Below are positions 56,383 to 63,745 of a DNA stretch of 64,000 bases, piece after piece (within the stretch, counting starts at the first letter, position 1; the number at the start of each line of letters is the position of its first letter). This DNA is from CAYUBI01 sp964443005 (GTDB lineage Bacteria; Margulisbacteria; Riflemargulisbacteria; GWF2-35-9; CAYUBI01). Under the pieces are notes generated by a model. That model was not told where the DNA came from. It saw nothing but the letters and a program-made list of their open reading frames with translations, and did not search any database. The position numbers and the translations under genes are program-made. Location: NCBI GenBank assembly GCA_964443005.1, contig CAYUBI010000001.1, positions 26,230-90,229 on the forward strand, written 5' to 3'.

Positions 56383-57009
56383 TTAGTAATTAACCTCAAT
56401 ACCACTCAAAATAACCCGATATTTATCCAGATCATTTCGTTCATAATCATACTGATGAAATAGAGAAATACGCTCATTGATATTTACTGATAATTTAAAA
56501 TAAAACGTAGATCGTTCATTTGTTGTATAATAGCCAACAATGTCAACGACTAATGGCAAATAATACAAATTTACACCGTACCCACCAGCAGTTGTCCAAC
56601 CCCGATCAGAATCAAAAGCAGTTCCCACATTAATTGCAACCCGTGCCCATGATTCAATCATCGCATTCACCATTTCCGGCGCAACACGAACGCCAACCTT
56701 GTATCGACTGAACGAATTACGCAAATAACTATTCTCACGATATTCGGCAACGACAAAAGGACTCAGCTGTTCTGTAGAAAAAACAGTATACTGAATGTCT
56801 CCATGATGCCCGTTAAAAAGGGTATTACAAAACTGATCAGCAGACAACTGAACAACTGATGTCTTGTCGAAAAAATATTGATAACGTAGCATGCTGAATT
56901 CCATAGATGTCAAGTTATCAGAATGAAGTCCAAATCCAAAATCAAAACCGCTAAAAGATACAGTAGAAAAACAAACAAATATTATACAAAACAAAAAATA
57001 TCGCATCAT
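56383..57009 (-). CDS. predicted outer-membrane beta-barrel protein
   Basis: The 208-residue protein has a signal peptide (about 1-20) and short alternating amphipathic strands (for example KYRVILSGIEVNY at the end, with Tyr as the last residue). Family not recognised. The length suits a small 8-stranded barrel. No clear ribosome site before ATG 57009/57006; it lies 10 bp after the upstream gene and may be coupled. Confidence 0.65.
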   Translation of the reverse strand: MMRYFLFCIIFVCFSTVSFSGFDFGFGLHSDNLTSMEFSMLRYQYFFDKTSVVQLSADQFCNTLFNGHHGDIQYTVFSTEQLSPFVVAEYRENSYLRNSFSRYKVGVRVAPEMVNAMIESWARVAINVGTAFDSDRGWTTAGGYGVNLYYLPLVVDIVGYYTTNERSTFYFKLSVNINERISLFHQYDYERNDLDKYRVILSGIEVNY

Positions 57010-57019
57010 TATTTTCTAT

Positions 57020-57745
57020 TTATTGTCGTAATTGATTTTGCATACGATATAAAGCACGCAACAAATAATCAGGAACTTGTTGATAAAATGTTTGCGATTG
57101 AATTTCTTCAACCTGACCTCTTAATTTGGATGTAAATTTGGGATTACTATAAATACTGGTATAATTTTGCTTAAGCTCCCGATAATACTTATCAAGCAAA
57201 ATTTCAGCACGGCGAATCACCAATTCTTTTTGCGCGTTTTCTTTATAAAGTTGGCCCCATTTTTCATCAATCGGCAACAGATCATTAATATAATAACGAT
57301 TAATATAATCAAAAAAAGCGGACCACTTTTGCCTAGCCAAATCTGCTTCAGCAGCTGTAACATGAAAGTTTTGAGGACGAACCATATCTTGTTTTTGATT
57401 AATTGACTTTAAATCAAAATCTAAACTAAGGGCCATATAATGAAATTTTGCTAATGTCAAAATCGCATCTTTAAGTTGGATATTTTTACTTACAAGCAAT
57501 GACTGACTGATTAATACTCGAGAAACAACTCCATGCAAGTCAGCAGAAAGGCGAACACCTTCTTTTAACTGCTGATAAGCTTTACCCAAAGCTTCAAACT
57601 CTTCATTCGTCGGTATAATTTTCCCTTTAAACTGGACTTCAGATATTCCAAATAAATACATCATCTTTGCATAACTGGGAACCATAAAAATAATAAGCCC
57701 AAAAATAAGAGCAAAAACTAGTTTTCGTTTCACAAAAAGCCTCAT
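57020..57745 (-). CDS. hypothetical exported helical protein
   Basis: The 241-residue protein has an N-terminal signal or anchor (about 8-26, ending SYA) and a helical mature part with many Lys, Gln and Tyr residues. No family is recognised. A minus-strand TATAAT about 25-30 bp before the ATG supports a promoter. It forms a pair with the barrel protein gene downstream. Confidence 0.65.
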   Translation of the reverse strand: MRLFVKRKLVFALIFGLIIFMVPSYAKMMYLFGISEVQFKGKIIPTNEEFEALGKAYQQLKEGVRLSADLHGVVSRVLISQSLLVSKNIQLKDAILTLAKFHYMALSLDFDLKSINQKQDMVRPQNFHVTAAEADLARQKWSAFFDYINRYYINDLLPIDEKWGQLYKENAQKELVIRRAEILLDKYYRELKQNYTSIYSNPKFTSKLRGQVEEIQSQTFYQQVPDYLLRALYRMQNQLRQ

Positions 57746-57803
57746 TGTCAGTTAATTTTTCTTTCTTCATTATACTATAGAAATATTGGAACGCAAGGCA
57801 CTT

Positions 57804-57865
57804 GGAAAGATTTTCCGACTGACATTTCCCCAACCTACATCACTATCAAAATCAGGGAAATGTCA
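57804..57865. repeat. tandem hairpins in intergenic region
   Basis: TGACATTTCCC (57820-57830) and GGGAAATGTCA (57855-57865) are a perfect 11-bp inverted repeat with a 24-bp loop. Just before it GGAAA-gat-TTTCC (57804-57816) forms a small hairpin. The element lies 25 bp past the Spy-like gene's stop. It lacks a U-tract. Confidence 0.6.
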
Positions 57866-57889
57866 ACGGATACTAATAAATATAACCTA

Positions 57890-58410
57890 TTATTTTATGG
57901 CCTTTTTACGAGCAAGCGGCATTTTATCACCTTTCATTTCATTCATTGGCCCTGAATGACGACGAATTTGTAAATCAAGAAATTTATCAAATTGCGTTGC
58001 TGATAACACTTTTTTTAACGACACAACAGAATTAACACGATTATCAATAAGTTTTGATTCAACGTCAACAATATCTTTTTTCAATCGATCAACTACATTC
58101 AAATCAATATCATTTTTTGACAAAGCAGTTTTCATGTCAAAATCAGCACGTCTACGTTGTTCCCTTAACTGAATCAACTCATCTCGTTGCAGTTTGCGTA
58201 AGTNNNNNNNNNNTCCACTTGAACAGTTTGTTCCTTACTAAGATCTAATTCTTTGGCAAAGTTAACAGCGCCGTATCCATGTTCAGAATCCATCATCGCG
58301 CCATTTCCCATCATTTCACAATCAGCTTTGGGTTCCATCGCAGCATAACTCGTACTCAGCCCCATTACTAAAAACAATGAAAATAAAACAACTAATCCTT
58401 TGTGTATCAT
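57890..58410 (-). CDS. Spy/CpxP-like periplasmic protein, interrupted by an assembly gap
   Basis: One gene is split by ten N's at 58204-58213, which put its halves in different frames. The N-terminal half has a signal peptide (about 1-23) and LSKEQT; the C-terminal half has LIQLREQRRRADFD and LSATQF. These are the two LTxxQ motifs of the Spy/CpxP/CnrX family of periplasmic chaperones and sensors. It is encoded after an ECF sigma factor and a membrane anti-sigma-like protein and probably reports envelope stress to them. The real gap length is unknown. Confidence 0.78.
58204..58213. other. assembly gap (10 N)
   Basis: Ten undetermined bases inside the Spy-like gene. Both flanks continue one protein, so the gap is probably small, but ten is unlikely to be its true length because the frame does not carry across. 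Confidence 0.98.
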
Positions 58411-58421
58411 CCTGTTTCTCC

Positions 58422-58742
58422 TTAATTATATAGTTCAACCCAGTCGACTAACGTATCATCACCTCCTTCATCATTTATAGCCACCCAAGCCATTTCATTT
58501 AAATACGTATTCACATGACTAATACGTTGATAATGATTGATCAATGGAGCACTCAAAACTAAAAGAAAAATCGCAACTGCAATTGCTTTACTACTGAAAA
58601 CAAACATACGACGAAAATAATGAGCAGCTACTATATCAGGGTTACAAGCTGACACTGCTTGCATGATCTGCAAATCTAATCCATTTGGAAAAGGCTCCTG
58701 CAATCCTTTTAACGTTTTCCATAAATCAGTTTTAATTCGCAT
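58422..58742 (-). CDS. putative membrane anti-sigma factor
   Basis: The 106-residue protein has a cytoplasmic N-terminal part (about 1-45), one membrane helix (about 50-69) and a short periplasmic tail. It has no zinc-binding HxxxCxxC motif, so it resembles the CnrY-type rather than the ZAS type of anti-sigma. The ATG at 58742, with AGGAGG 7 bp upstream, overlaps the end of the sigma gene by 11 bp, and a Spy-like sensor gene follows by 11 bp. The function is inferred from context. Confidence 0.65.
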   Translation of the reverse strand: MRIKTDLWKTLKGLQEPFPNGLDLQIMQAVSACNPDIVAAHYFRRMFVFSSKAIAVAIFLLVLSAPLINHYQRISHVNTYLNEMAWVAINDEGGDDTLVDWVELYN

Positions 58743-59280
58743 GCAATTCCTCCTGAACATAATACTGCTGAAACAACTTACGTGCTCGATTTATTCGTGA
58801 TTTTACTGTACCCACACCAATTCCAAGAACCTTTGAAATATCGTCATACGGTAAATCTTCCACCTCACGTAAAATAAGTGGTAATCGATATTTTTCATTC
58901 ATTTTTTTTAACAATCGATACACTATTTCCTTCAAATCGATAGTATCTTGTTCATTTCGTGATGAGCGCTTTTGTAAATAAAAAAAATTAACCGCGTCTT
59001 GTTTAATTCGTTGCATTTTTTTCCTTCTTAAATAATTCAACGTATGATTGACAGCTATTTGATAAATCCATGTTTGAATAGCCGCTTTGGGCTGAAACTG
59101 CATACGATGTTGAAAAACTTTCAAATATACATCCTGCGTAATATCCCTAGACTCGTCTTCATTAAAGGTCATTTTATATACGATATTATAAACAACTCGC
59201 TTAGTTTGATCATAAATCGTTTGAAAAGCATTTAAATCACCTTGTTGAAATTGATAAATTAATACATCGGATTCAGACAT
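58732..59280 (-). CDS. ECF-type RNA polymerase sigma factor
   Basis: The 182-residue protein has sigma region 2 (DVYLKVFQHRMQF and TWIYQIAVNHTLNYLRRKK) and region 4 (RLPLILREVEDLPYDDISKVLGI with VGTVKSRINRARKLF), with no region 3. The ATG at 59280 has AAAGGA 8 bp upstream, favoured over a longer in-frame start. A GGAAC-type sequence lies about 45 bp upstream, suggesting autoregulation. Confidence 0.92.
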   Translation of the reverse strand: MSESDVLIYQFQQGDLNAFQTIYDQTKRVVYNIVYKMTFNEDESRDITQDVYLKVFQHRMQFQPKAAIQTWIYQIAVNHTLNYLRRKKMQRIKQDAVNFFYLQKRSSRNEQDTIDLKEIVYRLLKKMNEKYRLPLILREVEDLPYDDISKVLGIGVGTVKSRINRARKLFQQYYVQEELHAN

Positions 59281-59301
59281 AAACATCCTTTCTATTTTAT
59301 T

Positions 59302-59328
59302 AAACACACTATTTAATGAAATAGTTCC
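59302..59328 (-). promoter_or_regulatory. possible autoregulated ECF promoter
   Basis: On the minus strand GGAAC (59328-59324) is followed 16 bp later by GTGTTT (59307-59302). GGAAC is the common ECF -35 core; the -10 element departs from the usual CGTC/TGTC form, so this is tentative. Confidence 0.4.
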
Positions 59329-59440
59329 ATCAATTATTAAAAATAAAAAATCAATATGAAATTATGGAATCGTTCAAAACAATTTATTCAACATCAAAAA
59401 CGAAAAATAATTTTTGTTTAATATCAAATCAACAACAGAT

Positions 59441-60001
59441 TTAGCTAAACAATCCTTTTTCGACAAGATCACAATAAATGTGGCCCATTAGAATATGCGA
59501 CTCCTGGATTCGAGGTGTATCATCAACAGAAATATTAAGGAGAATATCACAAAATGCTTTCATTTCCCCACCGTCTTTTCCTGTAAAACCCACAGTAACA
59601 CAATCCAATTCTTTAGCCTTTTGAAGCGCACGAATAATATTTTTGGAATTCCCACTCGTAGAAATACCAATAACAATATCGCCAGCCTGCGCAAACGCTT
59701 CGATGGAGCGAGCATACGCGGATTCGTACTCGTAATCATTAGCCCAGGCTGTAATAGTTGAAGTATTGGTATGAAGCGCTAACGAAGGAAGCCCCCTACG
59801 CTCCATTTTGAATCGAGCAACAAATTCGGCTGCCAAATGCTGAGCATCTGCAGCACTGCCACCATTGCCCATAAATAATGTTTTCTTTCCCTGCTGATAT
59901 GCAGCAATCGTCACTTGAACCAACTGCATCAACTGACCAATAGGAATACCCTTTTTGGCATCAATTGAAGCTTGAATTTGAGCTTGAATTTCTTTTTTCA
60001 C
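59441..60001 (-). CDS. gmhA: phosphoheptose isomerase (GmhA/DiaA-type SIS protein)
   Basis: The 186-residue protein has FMGNGGSAADAQHLAAEFVARF, the LALHTNTSTITAWANDY segment, ISTSGNSKNI and RIQESHILMGHIYCD with the catalytic Glu and His positions. It converts sedoheptulose-7-phosphate for LPS heptose; DiaA is a related non-catalytic form. The GTG at 60001 is chosen because AAGGAG is 6 bp upstream. Confidence 0.9.
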   Translation of the reverse strand: MKKEIQAQIQASIDAKKGIPIGQLMQLVQVTIAAYQQGKKTLFMGNGGSAADAQHLAAEFVARFKMERRGLPSLALHTNTSTITAWANDYEYESAYARSIEAFAQAGDIVIGISTSGNSKNIIRALQKAKELDCVTVGFTGKDGGEMKAFCDILLNISVDDTPRIQESHILMGHIYCDLVEKGLFS

Positions 60002-60079
60002 AAGTCGCTCCTTTATTCTGGTCAATAAATTTGACCACGAAATACGTTAGATTTCAAGTCTACATGGTATTATTACCAA

Positions 60080-61183
60080 ATGAATATAATCCTCACTAAC
60101 TTTCAAGAATCAAAAGCTGCGCAAAAAGTCATTATTGAGAATTATCCAGCATTTACAAAACTCGCAGCGGTTAGTCGCAATGGTATTTCACGTTTAGATC
60201 ATACACTAAATGCATTAAACCATTTATATTTTTTACTAACAGATAATTATGAAATGTTCGCTCATTTAGATTGTGAAGCTATTTCGGAGAAATTTCATGT
60301 CATCAGCAAAAAGCAGTTTCATCAATTAGTTTCTATAGCAGCCGAATTATGCAGCATTTCAGACTCATCAGTCAACAAAAAGATTTTCAAGATTAAACCT
60401 AACACAGATCTACATTTCATGTTCCTATTAATACTTACCCATGACTACGGCTGCATTGATGGCATGGCAAGACATTTCGTTCGAAGCGGAATCTTGTGCC
60501 AAGATGAATTTCGAGCAGCTGGATTTTCGAATGATCAAATCAATATCGCTGCAAAAATAATCGGCAATCATTCCTATATCGGAGATCTATTTTTAGGCGA
60601 AGCCTCTGTGAAATATGGAATTGCTCTTTACACCCAATTTTCAACACATTCGGTAAATCCTGAAAAAGAATGGAAACGGCTACTTTTACTCACAGCATTA
60701 GATATGCAAAGTACTCGAGGCGGTTTTCTCAGTAGTGAAAAATGGGCTAATATGGCTGCAATTCAGAGCCAAACAGAACTAAAAAAACTCAATACAAATT
60801 GGACAACGAATCGTTTTGTCCATTTAATCAAACACATCACTTTTTCTGACAATTTTACAAAACATTTACCTGCAAATATTGATGACATTTATTTTCAATA
60901 TTTTTATTATATTGCACGCCAACAATCAGAAGCTGAACTCATTTTAAGTTTTCAATTAGCTGGAGAATTTTGTCAATTACGAGATCAACAAAAAATTGAT
61001 TTGTTTCAATTTATCGTGTTTTCTGGCGACAATGATCAGCAGATTAATCTAGTGAAACAACATTTAACGTCAAATAAACCATGTATAACAATCATTAGCA
61101 AAAAAAATGGTTACGCAGGGTTAATTCCCTGGGAAATCACTGCAGATGGATATCTAGAATTTCAACTAGCTGAATTATCATAA
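60080..61183 (+). CDS. HD-domain-like protein of unknown function
   Basis: The 367-residue protein contains RLDHTLNALNHLY, LLILTHDYGCIDG, IIGNHSYIGD and LLTALDMQST. The spacing of His, His-Asp, His and Asp fits a divergent HD-type metal phosphohydrolase domain in residues 35-215. The C-terminal 150 residues are not recognised. A TATTAT -10-like box is 6 bp before the ATG and no Shine-Dalgarno exists. It lies upstream of prfC. Confidence 0.55.
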   Translation: MNIILTNFQESKAAQKVIIENYPAFTKLAAVSRNGISRLDHTLNALNHLYFLLTDNYEMFAHLDCEAISEKFHVISKKQFHQLVSIAAELCSISDSSVNKKIFKIKPNTDLHFMFLLILTHDYGCIDGMARHFVRSGILCQDEFRAAGFSNDQINIAAKIIGNHSYIGDLFLGEASVKYGIALYTQFSTHSVNPEKEWKRLLLLTALDMQSTRGGFLSSEKWANMAAIQSQTELKKLNTNWTTNRFVHLIKHITFSDNFTKHLPANIDDIYFQYFYYIARQQSEAELILSFQLAGEFCQLRDQQKIDLFQFIVFSGDNDQQINLVKQHLTSNKPCITIISKKNGYAGLIPWEITADGYLEFQLAELS

Positions 61184-61190
61184 ATTACGC

Positions 61191-61196
61191 TATAAT
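61191..61196 (+). promoter_or_regulatory. -10 box of the prfC leader transcript
   Basis: A perfect TATAAT lies 7 bp after the stop of the upstream gene and about 20 bp before a short leader ORF. No clear -35 was found. It would start a transcript near 61203. Confidence 0.5.
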
Positions 61197-61215
61197 AGAT
61201 GGCTAAGGACTCTTT

Positions 61216-61242
61216 ATGAAAAATTTGCGTAACAAATCATGA
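61216..61242 (+). CDS. 8-codon leader peptide upstream of prfC
   Basis: ATG at 61216 encodes MKNLRNKS and ends at TGA (61240-61242), which overlaps the prfC ATG as ATGA. AAGGA (61205-61209) lies 6 bp before it, whereas prfC itself has no ribosome site. The ORF is likely the translational entry point for prfC. Confidence 0.5.
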   Translation: MKNLRNKS

Positions 61243-62837
61243 CAAATTCAATTGAAATTCAAAAACGACGCACTTTTGCGATTATCAGCCACCCAGATGC
61301 TGGCAAAACAACCATCACGGAAAAGCTTTTACTTTTTGGGGGGGCGATTCAGGAAGCTGGTGCAATTAAAGCGAAAAAGGCAAAAAAATATACGACTTCG
61401 GATTGGATGGAGCTTGAAAAGCAGCGAGGTGTTTCAGTATCAACATCTGTAATGTCGTTCGAATATAAGAATTATATTATTAATCTCTTAGATACTCCTG
61501 GACACGAAGATTTTAGCGAAGATACCTATCGCACATTAACTGCCGTAGATTCAGTACTCATGGTTCTTGACTCTACCAAAGGTGTGGAAACACGAACACT
61601 CAAACTCTATGATGTATGCAAAATGCGAAATACCCCAGTCATTACCTTTATGAATAAACTAGACAGAGAAGGCCTTAATCCTTTCGAATTATTAGACGAT
61701 GTCGAAAAACAACTGGGAATAAAAGCAATCCCCTTAACATGGCCTATTGGCATGGGCAAATCCTTTCGAGGCATCTATGACCTGCAACATCGAAGCTTTC
61801 TTAAATTCATGCAAGAAGAAAAAAAACAATCCAAACCTGAAACCCAAAATATCCAGTCACTTACTGATTTAAAAAATACTCTCACTGAACTTGAAATTGA
61901 CCGCTTAAAAAATGATCTAGATATGATTGAAGGAGCTATTGATCCTTTATCTCACCCTGACTATTTATCAGGAAAAATAACACCTGTATTTTTTGGCAGC
62001 GCAGTCAATAATTTTGGAATGCAAGAACTTTTGGAATCTTTTATCAAATTAGCTCCAGCCCCACTTTCCAAGCCAACTCACGAACGAATCGTCAATCCAT
62101 CAGAAACGAAAGTAACCGCATTTGCTTTTAAAATTCATGCAAATATGGATGCGAATCATCGTGATCGAATTGCTTTTATTCGCATTTGTTCAGGAACCTT
62201 TTTTCGAGGCATGAAACTTCGTCATGTTCGACTAAATCGGGAAATAAAGATTGCTAATCCAGTTACATTTTTAGCACAAAATCGTTCGATTGTTGAAGAA
62301 GCTTATCCCGGCGACATTATTGGACTACATGATACAGGGATTATTCGAATCGGTGATACATTTACAGAAGGCGAAACACTTAATTTTTCTGGAATCCCCA
62401 GCTTTTCACCAGAAATTTTCAGAAAAGTGCTTAATACTAACCCACTCAAACACAAACAACTCACCAAGGGATTGGAGCAACTCTCAGAAGAAGGTGCTGT
62501 TCAATTATTTCGAATGATCCACGATAATCAGCTTATCCTAGGTGCAGTTGGTTCGCTACAATTTGATGTTGTTAAATTTCGATTAGAAAATGAGTATTCA
62601 GCTAATTGCAAATATGAAACTGTAGACATTGGTTTCGCTTATTGGGTAGCCTATGATCAATCAACAGATTTCGAAAAATTTTCTCGAGAAAATAAGGCAA
62701 TGTTAGCCAAAGATACAGAAGACCGCGTTGTCTATTTTATCCGCAGCATCTGGACTTTTGAGCGAATTAAAGAAACATATCCAACCATTCGCTTTTATAA
62801 AACATCTGAATGCAGCGAAAGGGATCGTGTCCAATGA
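61239..62837 (+). CDS. prfC: peptide chain release factor 3
   Basis: The 532-residue GTPase has RRTFAIISHPDAGKTTITEK (G1), the RF3-specific GAIKAKKAKKYTTSDWMELEKQRGVS in parts, LLDTPGHEDF (G3), MNKLDRE (G4), then domain II and III features. It removes RF1/RF2 from the ribosome with GTP. It has no own Shine-Dalgarno and depends on the leader ORF. It overlaps the following epimerase gene as ATGA. Confidence 0.95.
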   Translation: MTNSIEIQKRRTFAIISHPDAGKTTITEKLLLFGGAIQEAGAIKAKKAKKYTTSDWMELEKQRGVSVSTSVMSFEYKNYIINLLDTPGHEDFSEDTYRTLTAVDSVLMVLDSTKGVETRTLKLYDVCKMRNTPVITFMNKLDREGLNPFELLDDVEKQLGIKAIPLTWPIGMGKSFRGIYDLQHRSFLKFMQEEKKQSKPETQNIQSLTDLKNTLTELEIDRLKNDLDMIEGAIDPLSHPDYLSGKITPVFFGSAVNNFGMQELLESFIKLAPAPLSKPTHERIVNPSETKVTAFAFKIHANMDANHRDRIAFIRICSGTFFRGMKLRHVRLNREIKIANPVTFLAQNRSIVEEAYPGDIIGLHDTGIIRIGDTFTEGETLNFSGIPSFSPEIFRKVLNTNPLKHKQLTKGLEQLSEEGAVQLFRMIHDNQLILGAVGSLQFDVVKFRLENEYSANCKYETVDIGFAYWVAYDQSTDFEKFSRENKAMLAKDTEDRVVYFIRSIWTFERIKETYPTIRFYKTSECSERDRVQ

Positions 62838-63742
62838 AAAAAATCATTTTTATTACTGGAGGAACCGGCTCTGTAGGCTCGTATGTGTTAGATCAATTTC
62901 GTGATCATCCAGACTACCATGTTCGAATACTTTCTCGTGATGCTACAAAAGTTACGTTAGCTACGAATTTCGAAATTATTGAAGGAACCATGTTAAATCC
63001 ACATGGATTTTCAACAGCATTAAAAGATATTCATTGCCTTATTCATATTGCAACGTGTTGGGGAAATCAACAAACCTATCAAATAAACGTTGAAAATACA
63101 ATCGAACTATTTCGATTAGCTGAATCAACAACGTTAAAAAATATTATTTACTTTTCTACAGCGAGCATTTTAACAGCAGAACAACGACCCAATCCATTAG
63201 CCGAAAGTTTCGGAACAATCTATATTCAAACCAAGTATCAATGCCACGAAAAAATGTTAGCACTTTCATTTGCAGAAAAAATCATCACCCTATACCCCAC
63301 CATGGTATGGGGCGGTGACGATTGCCACCCTTACACACATGTTGCCAAGGGGGTAAACACAATCAAGCCATGGGTCAAATGGTTACGATTCATCAACGTG
63401 CCAGGGCAATTTCATTTTATTCATGCGCAAGATATTGCGATACTTGTTCATTACTTTGTTGAAAATACGACAAAAGACAATCATTTTATTCTAGGAAATG
63501 AAGCAATTGACTATATGCAATTAACCAAAATATTATGCCAGTATTTCCGATTACGTCACTATTTTCAAATTCCAATACCATTAAAATTTATTATTATTCT
63601 TGCTCGCTTAATTGGCAAAGAACTTACCCCTTGGGATATCTATAATATTGAACATCCTTTTCATGTATTCAACGTTACAAACCCAAAAACTTTTGGACTT
63701 TCTTCCACTAAAGATAGTCTTGCAAAAATTCTAAATATTTAA
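62834..63742 (+). CDS. NAD-dependent epimerase/dehydratase family protein
   Basis: The 302-residue extended SDR has ITGGTGSVGSYVLDQF, FSTASILTAEQ and YIQTKYQCHE where Tyr-x-x-x-Lys would be (here Y-I-Q-T-K). It belongs to the atypical NAD(P)-binding group. The substrate is unknown. The ATG at 62834 overlaps the prfC stop, with GAAAGGGA about 10 bp upstream. Confidence 0.82.
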   Translation: MKKIIFITGGTGSVGSYVLDQFRDHPDYHVRILSRDATKVTLATNFEIIEGTMLNPHGFSTALKDIHCLIHIATCWGNQQTYQINVENTIELFRLAESTTLKNIIYFSTASILTAEQRPNPLAESFGTIYIQTKYQCHEKMLALSFAEKIITLYPTMVWGGDDCHPYTHVAKGVNTIKPWVKWLRFINVPGQFHFIHAQDIAILVHYFVENTTKDNHFILGNEAIDYMQLTKILCQYFRLRHYFQIPIPLKFIIILARLIGKELTPWDIYNIEHPFHVFNVTNPKTFGLSSTKDSLAKILNI

Positions 63743-63745
63743 CAA

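Noticed and set aside
61340..61346. G7 run at the start of prfC as a phase-variable tract
   Set aside because: It is short, lies in a core translation gene, and encodes the conserved GG of the family; slippage would inactivate RF3.
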